A stretch of 64,000 nucleotides of DNA, taken from contig CAIIXF020000004.1 in NCBI GenBank assembly GCA_903813345.2, forward strand, positions 23,189,985 through 23,253,984. Reading direction: 5' to 3'. The notes below the pieces were generated by a model. That model had not been told where the DNA came from, searched no databases, and was given only the letters and a program-made list of their open reading frames with translations. How positions within the stretch are numbered: position 1 is the first letter of the stretch; each line of letters begins with the position of its first letter. The position numbers and the translations under genes were made by a program. Positions 25,601 to 36,327 of the stretch are shown in pieces. This DNA is from Owenia fusiformis (taxonomy: Eukaryota > Annelida > Polychaeta > Sabellida > Oweniidae).

Positions 25601-26503
25601 TGTGAATATAACACTTGATCAACTGAAATCAACCAGTCGAGGGAAAGTAATTGAGACGTTAGTTTCCCCACTCACATCAGATGGTCCTGTATATCATAGC
25701 AGTACACATCTCTGTTACAATCAGAGTTCACAATTCTGTATGAATTGCACTTCATCTAGACATCCAGAATGTAGATTTTGTAATAGGAAATGTATGTATC
25801 CTATTGTTTTGTCTTATGCTATGTGTTTGAAAGCAAATGAAACGGCCCCACATTATAGTTTCTATCAAAGTACAGTTTCTTTATTTGAGTATTCTGTATG
25901 TGAGACATTGCCACAAGATTGCCCTTCGGTACCAGATCTTTGGCCTTTAGCATGGTTTCCCCGAACTACACCTTCATATTGGGTTTGGTATATAAAGGTT
26001 CGCGTAGTCGTTGAGATGACAACAGAGGAATCATCTGTAAGAGTTGTAAGCAGAGGAGGAAATCATCCAGAAACCTTGGGAACCCTTTCGGTATCCGTGA
26101 AGACACAACCATAGATCAAACAACATGTATTGAATTCAAAGGAAGTGGAGATATAGTTACACAATCTGGTATAGCGTCAGACCAGACTATAGTTGAAGTT
26201 CTTGTAGAAGGCACAGACTGTACAGTAGAGTCTGTTGCTTCTAGTCTGCAACAATACCAGATAAACACAACGTATAATAATGCATCAATAGTTTCATTTA
26301 AACCACCTTCTGCCTCTCTCATAAGCGGGATAGATTTTGGGATATACGTAGATGATAATAACGATGTCCAAACTGCCAAAACTACCGCCAAAGCAAGGTG
26401 TCTATGTGCTGATTTTCAGCAAGGCCAAACGTGTAATACACCCGAACCAACAGTCGGAGTTGCAGTAACTATAACATGTAAGACTGGTGATGATTATGGT
26501 TAA
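13602..26503 (+). CDS. CILP: Cartilage intermediate layer protein-like, membrane-anchored, 7 exons (frameshift in last exon)
   Basis: Exons 13602-13890, 14193-15059, 17893-18060, 18274-18579, 18972-19080, 20405-20562 and 24190-26503 join in phase. Residues 1-65 are polar with no signal peptide. A hydrophobic segment (VVSVVAVLVITLTGVGLCLYF, about 70-90) predicts a type II membrane protein. Next come a Thr-rich repeat stalk (about 124-378), TSP1 (386-441; WTKWSLWSSCSVTC), a carboxypeptidase-regulatory-like module (442-543), an Ig domain (544-632; FTCRG, LYYCKAS) and the large CILP body (633-1403). A furin-type RKKR sits at about 969-972, where vertebrate CILP is also cleaved. Near 26086 the frame breaks: one T appears missing in CCCTTT, and the next frame continues with GIRED to TAA at 26503. 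With one base restored, the total coding length divides evenly by three (1403 aa). Confidence 0.88.
14273..15037 (+). repeat. 17 tandem copies of a 45-bp coding minisatellite
   Basis: Each unit encodes a 15-residue repeat close to TVEQNARMTTADTLA. Copies 1, 4, 9 and 17 are a variant class with a Lys before MTT; copies 4, 9 and 17 also end in EPL. The Thr content suggests an O-glycosylated mucin-like stalk between the membrane segment and TSP1. Nucleotide identity among units is high, so copy number is likely to vary between individuals. The repetition also keeps the opposite strand open in several frames, which are not genes. Confidence 0.95.
18641..18774. mobile_element. Small palindromic MITE, 134 bp
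   Basis: CTTATGTCAGGGTCACGTTT at the left pairs with AAATGTGACCAAGGCATAAG at the right, and CGGCCGGCCGAG pairs loosely with CTCAATCGGCCG inside. It lies in the CILP-like intron 18580-18971. Confidence 0.65.
20967..21143. repeat. Direct repeat, copy 1 (partner at 22173-22349)
   Basis: A block of about 177 bases starting CAATTGTTTTGAT and ending GTATCTACTTATG recurs in the same orientation about 1.2 kb downstream at roughly 85-90% identity by eye. Both copies are in the 3.6-kb last intron of the CILP-like gene. Confidence 0.75.
22173..22349. repeat. Direct repeat, copy 2 (partner at 20967-21143)
   Basis: Shares CATATATTCCTACATACG, TTGAGGGGTTTAACAG and GAAGTTTACAACG-type motifs with copy 1. 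The 1.03 kb between the copies has no recognisable coding sequence, so a solo duplication or a very short LTR-like element are both possible. Confidence 0.7.
23948..24075. repeat. Diverged half of the 48.5-49.3 kb fold-back family
   Basis: TTGTTGAAAACGTGTGACC, then ATGTAATTTGC, then TTGTTCTTTT and GATACC occur in the same order and spacing as in the right arms of the elements at 48541-48906 and 48967-49339. It lies just upstream of the last CILP exon. Confidence 0.6.
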
Positions 26504-27112
26504 CCAAGTTCCGCCATACATCCTCACCGGACCTTTTTCTTTTTATTGGTTTAAAATGTTTTTGATACAGTAGTATACCATTTGTGCAAACAATTTTATA
26601 AATTTAGTAAGTTTGATCCATGACTAGCTCGAACTTCTGTATTATAATTTGTATGCAAAGATATAAAAGAGTAAAATAAGCTAGAGTAAAGGTTTTAATT
26701 TTGTTTGCTGATTACGGTGTTATTTTTTAACATAATATGCTTATATTATATTACGAAATCTTACTTTGTATATATGGACATGCATCTTTGATCACTTCAA
26801 AGTTAATGCTTCCCAATATATATCAAAATTAATCTCGCTTTATATACACAATTCGAATATTTCATACTTTCCATTATATTCAGGAATTAGAGGGTTTCAT
26901 CTTTAGGTCGTCTATATTATATATAAACAATTTATTTCAATATAGAGAAGCATTTTTTGAAACACGGAATATTGCGCATGTTCTAAATAACTAATGTCTT
27001 TGCTTTGTAAAAATAAACACTGTTTGAAATAATACGAGCTACCGTGTCTGTTCGCCTCGTGTAATGTTATTATCTATGGGGGTGAATGATATTTCGATAT
27101 ATGTTTCATGTC
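26504..27112. other. CILP-like 3' UTR and spacer
   Basis: AT-rich; no coding sequence. AAAATAAACAC near 27010 is a possible polyadenylation signal about 510 bases after the restored-frame stop. Confidence 0.4.
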
Positions 27113-27325
27113 AGGCCCGTTGTCAGGATTTGCCAAGGGGGGTTCACTTTTTGAAAAATTCCAGGGGGGTTCACTTGCGACAACTTTGGTCCAAAAATGG
27201 CCAAATTAACTTTAAAAGTACTCAGAATGGTGAAAAACTGCATGACTTTGAAAGATTTTTTGGCCAGGGGTGGGTTGCTCGAACCCATCGACCCCCCTCC
27301 CCCCTCCTGGCTATACGGCCCTGCA
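27113..27325. mobile_element. Short repetitive element with GGGGGGTTC blocks
   Basis: Imperfect inverted ends (CAGGCCCGTTGTCAGGA and TCCTGGCTATACGGCCCTG) enclose a plus-strand GGGGGGTTCACTT pair, then TGGGTTGCTCGAACCC and a C-rich tract. This resembles the GGGCCGTAGCCAGG-type repeats common in marine invertebrate genomes. It is non-coding; the short open frames across it are artefacts. Confidence 0.55.
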
Positions 27326-27774
27326 TGTTATTTGATAAAATTGCAAGGTTTATCTTTATTATACAACACAACATTTTAATATATAATATGCTGTTTACTA
27401 TGCTGTATAACATTCTTAGTTAATGATATATTCATGACGTATTTTAATGTTTGCCTTGCATGCTGTAAACCATATACGAGTTTGTTACGTTGTTAAATAT
27501 CGAAGAAAAATCTAGAGATATATTTTTAGATGCATTTCTGTGTTATTGCATCAAAATTCTCGGGTCTAAAGATAAAGTATAGGATATTTGTTTTTTTTTG
27601 TTTTCCTTATGGCTGATTGTACTTTCAGATGTTCCGTTTTCTTTTGTTGTTTATAACACTTTTTTAGTCTCTCTTTTGCACTTGAGCATACTTATCTGTG
27701 TAATGCAATTAACAATTCAACAGAGTCGAATATGGACATTCTTAAATTAAGAGAATTTCTTCATAATCACGACA

Positions 27775-27780
27775 TTTATT
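27775..27780 (-). terminator. Polyadenylation signal of the acid phosphatase gene
   Basis: AATAAA on the minus strand, about 31 bases past the TAG stop at 27811-27813. Confidence 0.6.
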
Positions 27781-27810
27781 TTTGATAAGACCATGTGCAT
27801 GTGGCATTAT

Positions 27811-30800
27811 CTACATTATTGGCCACTCTTCCGGTATCTTAAAACCATGTTTAGGTTCCGTGTTATCATTACCATCTATCTCTGCTTTTCCTTCAGAAGC
27901 GGGCTTTGTAGTTTTCCTGTCATGCATCATTGTCTTTAATCGATCTTCCACATTTGACATTTGTGCTTTAGTTGTTTTTATATCATTCACTGTTGACGTA
28001 GCTTTGATTAGTGTTGATTTTAAATCACTTACTGTTGATGACGTAAAAGAACTAATTGTTGACGCGGCATCAAGTAACGTTGATTGATGACTATATCCTG
28101 TTGACTTTTCATTATTTTTTGTTGACTTTAAATTATTTATTATTGACTTAGCACTAATTATCGATGATTTTGCATAGATCTCTGCTGATTTCGTTAGAAA
28201 ATCGGATGAAGTTGTTGTGTCACTCTTAATGTTTTGTGCGACACTTTTGTCTTTTCTGACACCCTTCACTGTTGTTGATGCATCATTTTTTACACCTTTT
28301 TCATTATTTACAATATTTGGAACTTCGTTTCCGGATGTATTTGCATTGCTTTCACCAGCCTCAGTTGTTTGTCTGTTCGTCATGGTCACGTGGTATACAT
28401 CTTGATTTAGACCGTTGAATAGTGTGAGATTCATTAAATATTCGTTTAGTTGAACATAACCAAAGCCACCCATTGATCTCTCTTCAGCGGAGAAAAACTT
28501 TGATGATGCCTCAGGGACATTGTTTATGTGCAACCTTTGGTTGTCCATTCTTGCCGCACTGCCTATCACGAAATAATCCACATTCCATTCATGCTCTGTA
28601 TGCCTCAAATGCTGCAATGAGATAATCACGAAAAATTCTTTTCATTTCGAAATAATCCAGTTCCAATTACTGTTTTTATTTGAATTGTTATATCCACTAA
28701 TCAGCTTATTGCTTTTTAGAATTGTTTATTTTATTTAATCATTTGTGTACTTTATATGTAACGCATAATGGGGATGTTATATACCTACCTGTAAATTGTG
28801 ATCGTGGCCCGAAAGATATGCGTTCACCCTGTATTTGTATAACAATGGCTTTAGCCTCTCCATAAGACAATCGGTTGGCCCATGTTTGCCTATTGAGAGA
28901 ATAGGATAATGCCCCGCAACAATCAGAAAGTCAGATCTGAAATGGATCAGTTTTATATTTGAATTCGTGTAACTTGCTGTTCATTTGATTAGAATGTAGC
29001 ATAAAACAGAGTGACGACTATGCACTCTGTTAACATGAGGAAAATCATGAAATAATTTCTGATAGTTGTTTAAAAACTAGGATAACGGCCCCCCTCTCAA
29101 TTTTCTTTTCGGTGGCTTAGTTTTGAATATTTATTTTCAATTGCATCTAAAATCCTACGAAGGGTGGGGGGTTATCCCTAGGGGACAATCATTCGGCGTT
29201 CATGGACTATCTCTCTTCAAACGTGTAGCTTAACTTCCTATCAAATCGCTTGGCGATACGCTGATTGAAATAATTATATAAACAAGGCATTAACATGCAA
29301 AATGTCACGACTCACGACACGACCTGCCATTTGTTACAAACGCCAACCGACGAACATCGAACTTCGTCCACAAAATAGTTGGAGACTATAACAACATATT
29401 ATAACTTCTCGTGATGACATAATAAATGCAGAATGTATGTGTTTGTATACGTATTTACCTCGATGATCTTAACTTCTCTTCTATCCATATCCAATTTTCT
29501 TCAGCCTTTTCAGGATTTTCTGGACCAAAGGGTGGATCGTCTGGATGAATTGACCCGCTGACTCCACACAATAAAATAGTGTCCAGCATTAAAATCTGCA
29601 CTGTCTTTTCCGAGTCCTTGACAATAGGGAATGTCAATGTATAGTTAAAGTCAGGAAAATTCCTGAAAAATTAAGGTTCCGTAGAAAATCAAATGGACCA
29701 TTGTACAGAATTTTCTTAAACAGTACTGCATATGCACATAATCATTAAGCTTACCTCCAGTTTTTAATCGATGTGGTTTATACAGGTTTCGTAGCCAATA
29801 AAATGGACGGAGTAAATAAAAGAATATCAGGTATATGTTATCGCTAAAATTCTAGATTGGTCTATTTTCATGAGATTATTTTATACGATTGATAGTTACA
29901 TTCAGGAATGCTAGCAATTGTTGCAAAATCATTCATCAAAATGTCTTCTTCAATATTTATCATGTTTAAACAAATTATAAACGAGCCTTATAATTACAGT
30001 ATAAACCCGCCCTCCATTTTGGGACCTCAAAAATAATATATCAGAGCAGATGACAATAGTTTTCTTACCATCTTTTTGATTTCTGTGTATATTCTAGCTG
30101 AGCACGTACATTTGAATGATAGTCGTGGTTTCCAAGGATTGTGTACCAGGGGACTTGCAGAGAAGGCGCCGTGTAGACATCTTCGAATGTGTCCTGAAAT
30201 ATCACATTCGTTCATTACCTAACAATCCAATTTGAATCATTTCGTATGAAGTTAGATACAATTTGAATCATTTTGTATGAAGTTAGATACAGGGTATTAA
30301 AAAACGCAACCCAAAGATATTGCTATATCTTGAAAAATACTGGTTCAATTATGTTCATATTTTCAGGAAATAAAGAAGAGACTGTGTGTGAATAGCCCCT
30401 GTCAATGGTTAGTTGAAAAACATTATGCCTTGGACACCTGCTCAAAAAACAGTTGTACTAGCAAAATGCGAAAACCGCAGTCAGGGGTGACTACAACCGC
30501 AAAAAATTAAATAACTTCCTAACCATAGTGTCTTGGCTCTTCAAATTTGGCACAAAGCATCTTCATTCACTGTTTGATAAATCTGTAGAGTGAAATCAAA
30601 ATCACTTCAGGGACTTCACTGTCATGGTTGAAATGCTTTGAAATCGCAGTCAAACGCCCTGGTTCAGGGAGACTTAAGAAGGCATTTTGACCATGACTAT
30701 AAAGTCCCTGAAGTGATTTTAATGAAACTTCACAAATCCACTACACATTGAAAAGGGATAATTTATGCCAAATCTGAAGTGCCAAAACACCATGGTTAGA

Positions 30801-33117
30801 AAGTTATTTGGTTTTATTGCTGTGGCAGTCACCTCTGACTGCGTTTTCATATTTTCCTAGTACAACTGTCATTTGAGCAGGTGTCCAAGGCATCAAGTTT
30901 TACAACTTACTGACAACAGGAGCTATACACACACAGTCTCTTCTTTCTTTTCCTGAAAAATAAACATAATTGAATTAGTATTTCCCAAGATATAGTTATT
31001 TTCCATTCATGTTTTTCGTATTTTGCTAGTACAACTGTCTTTTGAGCAAGTGTCCAAGACATCATGTTTTACAACTAACTAACAACAGGGGCTATACATA
31101 CACAGTCTATTCTTTCCTTCCTGAAAATATAAACATAATTGGATTAGTATTTTCCAAGATATCGCGATTTCTTTGGGTTGCGTTTTTTTGAACACCCAGT
31201 ATTAGAATAATACGTTCAAATGCCAAAGGGAAGGGTGACTAAAAACTTTAAAGAAACCCAACAAGAAAAGCAAACTGTAAGTGTAATAAGAAAAGTAGAC
31301 CCTATATATCTCAAAACCATGATCTAACGTGAAAAGAAACAATGTCTAACATCCTCCTCCCCCCTCCAATTGAGAACCAACAATATCACAATCCAGGACC
31401 AGAACACCAAGGGACATTTCATTCATACTGAAGTCATTACAATACATGTTGAAGAAAAATTGAAAAAATTGATAGCCAATACTCATAACATCAAAAATAG
31501 TTGTAGATACTAGTACTCATAAAAGATAGAGTATACAGTCTCAAATGATGTGGGATATTCCAGTCTTGAAGTCCATAGGCAATTCAAAGGGTCAACATCC
31601 GTTCGCAAGACCGTCATCATAATCCATAAAACACAACAATTCACAATGGTCATCAGGAGAAAACTATGGCTGGTTTCGATCCCTATTTCTCAAACATTAA
31701 TGCCATAGCCAAGAAATTGAATAAAAGTTCAAATTTTAAGGGTGAATCGATGTTGTTATCATTATCCTATTTTATATCATTGTTACTGTGTGTATGTAAT
31801 ACATTTCAAATATCTTTAATAAGTTGTCGATTAAATCGTTCATTCTTCTTAGATACCATGCTGTATCATTTTTCATTATTGACTGATTGATAACAGTTGT
31901 ATCAAAATTAAGAGCCATATCCATCACTCTGCTATCCAGCAGTTTAACTTAGCACTTACCTTAAACCTTGGGTCGTCCACAGATTTTACCCCGTCCTCAT
32001 AAAAATTGTCTCCAAGGGAAAGAACAAACTCTGCTTCGATCATGCTAGCTGTGACACCCATAGCTTAAGAAACAATCATTTGTGTTCCTGAATTATGTGA
32101 TATTAGGTATAGTGCGAAAGGCTAGTTTTTTTATATGGGGATTTGTTTTAAGGATGTATGTGGTTTTTGAAGTTCTTTTATGCTATTTCATTGTAATCGA
32201 AGAGCAATCAAAAAGTGGAAAGTCCGAGATCTCAAGATTTTGAAGGGGGTGTAGTAGTAAGTATAAAATGTATTTTACCGCTGGCCACTGCTTTTTGGTA
32301 GGATGAATAAAATGGAGAATACGGGACACCTCCCCAATCTCCGAGTACCAAAAAGCTCAACACATTGTCGCCCTGGGGTGATTTTGAAACATGGCTTAAA
32401 CCTAAAATATGATAATTTGGGGTTCAATATTGCAAATAAGGGGCATAAAATATAACTGATAAAACTGCTCCTAAGGGTTAACCATACAAAGTGCGATTTT
32501 CATATTTAGATAAACAATGTAAACGATTTAATCATGATATTAGTTACACATTGGTAAAACTGATCTGACTGTCCCATGCACTTCTTGTCCAAAGCACAAA
32601 ATAAGTGATTCCCGTCCGCTGGACGATTTAATCTTTATGTATATGAAATTGGTAATAAAATCCTAGGAAAAAGCTGTTAATTATGATTAATTGACCCGAT
32701 CCAATTCTATCCTTTAAAAATAACGGACTCAATCTATCCTTTGTTAATACAGACTCAATACCCATTATAAATATAACCCTCTTGGACAAAAAAAACTAGG
32801 GATGTGGGTCGCACGGATTTCGACTTCTAGTTTTAACTTTCCGTTGGACAATGATTACCTTGGGATATCGGAACATTATGTATTGTATTGTGTCGGCCCC
32901 TTTATAGCAGTTTTCAAGACTATACGAAAAATAGGTAATCATTAACCATAATATTAACCATATAAAACCTCGCTTTAAGATAAGTTCAAATGTAAATATA
33001 ACTTAACTATTATGGCTTACCTTCGATAGGCACAATTCTAGAGTGAACAAATCTCAATACCAATACACTAATGCAGGCTTTAAGACAAATTCCCCCTCCC
33101 CAAGTCACAAACTCCAT
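27811..33117 (-). CDS. ACP5: Tartrate-resistant (purple) acid phosphatase, ACP5-like, with long C-terminal repeat tail; 7 exons
   Basis: Exons (minus) 33117-33021, 32401-32279, 32063-31960, 30193-30069, 29662-29459, 28936-28789 and 28611-27811 have GT-AG borders and close in phase to 533 aa. The ATG has a good context (AACAAGATGG) and begins a plausible signal peptide with a hydrophobic core (CISVLVLRF). All binuclear-metal motifs of the family are present: GDWGG (53-57), GDNFY (91-95), GNHDY (129-133), AGHYP (225-229) and GHDHNLQ (261-267). The enzyme hydrolyses phosphomonoesters at acidic pH in lysosomal or secreted compartments. The catalytic domain ends near residue 343. The remaining 190 residues, rich in Ser, Thr, Lys and Asn, are a degenerate heptad repeat not found in vertebrate ACP5 (about 325 aa). 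The signal-peptide exon is the least certain. Confidence 0.9.
27992..28204 (-). repeat. Degenerate 21-bp coding repeat in the phosphatase tail
   Basis: On the plus strand GTTGA-type motifs recur at 27992, 28013, 28034, 28058, 28079, 28100, 28121, 28142, 28163 and 28184: steps of 21 bases apart from one of 24. On the coding strand this gives 7-residue units ending in Lys-Ser or Ser/Thr, such as [14 protein letters not shown] and TKNNEKS. Confidence 0.85.
30229..30289. repeat. Short direct duplication beside the 30290 element
   Basis: TTTGAATCATTTCGTATGAA and GTTAGATACA occur twice in tandem with a period of about 32 bases immediately before the transposon end. Confidence 0.8.
30290..31199. 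mobile_element. TA-flanked fold-back element, about 910 bp, with an extra arm
   Basis: The left end CAGGGTATTAAAAAACGCAA and right end TTGCGTTTTTTTGAACACCCAG are inverted and flanked by TA (30288-30289, 31200-31201). The arms share ATATCTTG, AAACATAATTG, AGACTGTGTGTG, CAAGGCAT/GTGTCC and AGTACAACTGTC-type motifs. The right-hand side carries that arm twice (about 30840-30990 and 31010-31199), and about 30600-30720 is a further palindrome. No transposase. It lies in the acid phosphatase intron 30194-31959. Confidence 0.75.
31376..31680. repeat. Dispersed repeat family B, copy 1
   Basis: Shares TTCATTCATACTGAAGTCATT and CATAACATCAAAAA with 46170-46520, and GGTCATCAGGAGAAAACTAT, AATGATGTGGGATA and CATAGGC-type motifs with 54690-54890. 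Non-coding interspersed repeat of unknown class, inside the acid phosphatase gene. Confidence 0.65.
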
Positions 33118-35381
33118 CTTGTTAAATGTTCTGTCGCTTGGTGTTACCAAATTACGGGCTGCATAATTTCCAATCCATCATTAAGTTATTTATGCACCAC
33201 AGAAATATTTGTGCAGTACCCATTCCGTCAGGGTGTATTTCTGCTGTAGTAATTGTCAACATATAAGTATATACAGTGTATGTATAGAAAATACTATAAT
33301 ATCGACGAGGCTTACAGAAAGCCTACCCTGTATGTATTGATTTACAGCTGCAATAAAACTGCTATTCAAATAAATCTAGTGCTTTTACTGTATGCAATAG
33401 AGTTATACCTTTGGGACGTCCAAAGTTCGCTTTTTGTCTCTGTTGAACTGGGTACACTGAACGAAAACCATTTCTCTATAATAATTGTTAAAATCTAATA
33501 GCAAATTAATGTGGCAGCAAAGAACACAGAATAAAAAGTGTAACAAGCAATATTAATGAAAGGTAATTTGCCATAACAATCTTATTTTATATATACGTAA
33601 TGTTTACAGTCAAATGTAGAGGTTATTGACAATCCACGTATATACAGATATATCCAAATTCGTTAAGATCAATGAAGAAGGATTTATCCAAGTATGTGGG
33701 TTCGATTCCCAGCAAGGTGGAATGACTTTTTCACATCAGTTAGGATTTGAGATTAAGTAAAATAAACCATTGACCAAATCACAACTGTAAAGACCATTGA
33801 CTGGAAAAGACACAGCGTAGTCTCTTTGTTTCTTTAACATAAAACTTTTTCCATTCTAAAACTATATTTCAACAATAAATAATGAATTTTAAACATTGCA
33901 AACATTGCGTTTTCACATTAAGGGAGAATGAATTAAAATTGAGTTAAGCTTGACATAGAAATTACTTCACGATATTGATCCCTGGATGTAGCAAATACTA
34001 TATAAACGATTTTTATAGTGCAGTTTTTTGTCCTTAGTTTTTTTAAATTTTATATCTATCATTCATTAACATAACATACAAATCAATATTTCAAACAACA
34101 TTATTTCAAAAAAATACATTTTCTCAATCAACAATGTTTCTCACATATTTTTGAATTCAAACATATATGTTCCTTTCATTTGAATACTTAAGTCGTGTAT
34201 AGTTTTCTTTATTACAGTGACTTACATAATTTTTGATCTAATATTCCTATCCATATTTTCTCATTATCACTCAACATTGCATCTTTAAACTACATCTTAC
34301 AATATTTTAATATTATTGTCTTATTATGAACAGTACATACGCAATATTTTACGTATCATAGCATTCTTTCATTAAATGTTCGGTATTAACAATGACATAC
34401 TCATAACATCTTTCTGTTTCACCTGAAACATGCTCTGATATTATGAGGCATATATTCTGTGATCTGAGCACATCCGATGGGAAGAGTTATAACTGTCAAT
34501 AAGTGTGATTGTTATCATGTAATCATCAACCTAATGTCAAGACATTACATAATAGGCATTGTATCTAACAGCAGATATTACAACAGGCACAGTTACACAA
34601 GTTTTATGACCCCAATATTAAATGAAATATGAGCTGGGATGAAAGATCTCAAAAATCCTCAACTTTGGGGTTTCCTGGATCGCCAAATCAAGCTCATTAT
34701 ATCATGGTATCTGAGGGCTGAGAAGATTTTAGATGTCATGTTTTAACATCATGATGACATGCCTTTATCATAAAGGAATCGTAACAAAGACCTTTATATC
34801 GAAATATAATAAAATAAAACCATATATTAAATAGTAAAGTCTACTGTATATTTACACAAACAAATCCAAACATAGCAAGGGTCGGGTGCAGACACTACAA
34901 AGCTGGACAGTTATTGGTAATAGACTACTACAGACAATGTGTACATGTACTTCAAATTATGAAACATGGTTATTATAACTAAATCGTGTTTTATATTAAT
35001 GATATATTTTAATGTACGTGCGTTCACTAGTCTTACGGTTACGGGGATTCACACCTGGTTAAGGCAATCCTTATAATATAAGGTTAGTAAAAGGGTGTAC
35101 TGTGTCAGTAGAACAAACATCGTGCTGTCATACACAATTCAACCAAATCCCATTTCAGCGTTAATGTACATGTACTTTATTGAAAGGCGCTGATTCGGAT
35201 TAAGGGTACCGCATCAAACTAATGTTGAATATGACACCATTCAGATTCTTTCAAATACGGCAATGAAATCGAACGATATAAATCGAGCCTCAGTGTACGT
35301 GTGAATTCATTGAATTGCCGAAAAGTTGAGTTGTTGCAGAGTATTTGGAATAATCAGTCTGATGACTAATTTGGCAAGTCA
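33118..35381. other. Intergenic, no gene seen
   Basis: AT-rich sequence between the phosphatase and YHYH genes. A GTGGGTTCGATTCCCAG segment near 33697-33713 resembles a Pol III B box (tRNA-derived SINE or tRNA relic), but no tRNA fold or A box could be supported. Confidence 0.4.
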
Positions 35382-35387
35382 TTTATT
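35382..35387 (-). terminator. Polyadenylation signal of the YHYH gene
   Basis: AATAAA on the minus strand about 44 bases after the stop at 35431-35433. Confidence 0.55.
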
Positions 35388-35430
35388 AATGAGATATTGC
35401 GTACTCAACAGAATCAGCTGTCGGCAATCA

Positions 35431-36327
35431 TTAATTAATATCAGGAAAAGTAACGACAGCACTAACAATGGCGAGTCCAACTTGGAAGAGGAATGTCGTA
35501 TGAAGAATGTTACCGGCATTCCCATTATTTCCGTTTCCGTCAGTCGTGTAGCATGAGCTTGCTTCCAACGTGGCTTGATTAGCAAACGAACATTGTGCCT
35601 CACCGCCACCAGGTGGTCCACTTTGTCGCTTTTTTCGCATCATCGCGGGACCTCCCATAGAAGACACATACCCCCCTTTATAGCATCCAAGGTAATAGGG
35701 GTAATCGTGAGTGACCCGATATCGGTAATTTCCGTTCACGGTTTCTCCGTGGCATTCGTCCAAGTCGGCACTTGTTAGGTTTTGACCGGCTGAATTCAAT
35801 GGTCCATATATTGGAAATCCGTCGAGGGCAACACCTATGAATTGATCGTTTGTGCCGTCTACAATACAGTTTGGAACCATGTGGTAATGGTAGGCACCAT
35901 TTGGAGCGGGGTGGGCATTACATTCATCGAATTCCTCCGCGCCACTTCCCTCAACCGCATTACACCCTTCTAACGTAAATGGGTTGAAAATTGCGACACC
36001 ATTTTTTGCAATTCCTATCACCCCCATAGATAGACACGTTGGCTCAGAAGCAATACTTGGATTTTTAGGAATATCATATTCATGTGTCTGTGTAGATATC
36101 TCATTAGGGTTAGATCCGGCAATCGGGAAGTCGCCTGTATTATGATCTGGCACGCCATTACTCTCAAGTTTCCAAGTGTCCCCGTTGTCAGTGATATTGA
36201 CCCATCCAGAGAGTCCATGGTAAATTCCTAGCGAACCATCGTTCTCAAACAGCGCAGCTTCTTGGGCAGAGAGGCCAAGTGTACATCCCACTAGGCCCAT
36301 ACATAATAAAAAGCTTACGGTGGCCAT
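35431..36327 (-). CDS. YHYH-domain secreted or GPI-anchored protein
   Basis: A single coding exon of 298 aa with a start in strong context (ATCACCATGGCC). Residues 1-20 are a signal peptide. The core matches the YHYH family (Pfam YHYH protein): HPAPNGAYHYHMVPNC around 139-154, LDGFPIYGP at 168-176, and a second Tyr/His-type motif YRYRVTHDYPYYLGC at 201-215, where YHYH has become YRYR. A furin-type RKKR occurs at 231-234, followed by a Gly-rich linker. A C-terminal hydrophobic segment after GNAGN (about 275-293) looks like a GPI-attachment signal. The biochemical role of the family is not established. A non-coding first exon probably ends at 36709 (donor) and joins the acceptor ahead of 36335. 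Confidence 0.88.
   Translation of the reverse strand: MATVSFLLCMGLVGCTLGLSAQEAALFENDGSLGIYHGLSGWVNITDNGDTWKLESNGVPDHNTGDFPIAGSNPNEISTQTHEYDIPKNPSIASEPTCLSMGVIGIAKNGVAIFNPFTLEGCNAVEGSGAEEFDECNAHPAPNGAYHYHMVPNCIVDGTNDQFIGVALDGFPIYGPLNSAGQNLTSADLDECHGETVNGNYRYRVTHDYPYYLGCYKGGYVSSMGGPAMMRKKRQSGPPGGGEAQCSFANQATLEASSCYTTDGNGNNGNAGNILHTTFLFQVGLAIVSAVVTFPDIN

Noticed and set aside
33690-33720. GGTTCGATTCC considered as a tRNA gene
   Set aside because: B-box-like sequence only; I could not find a matching A box or acceptor stem.
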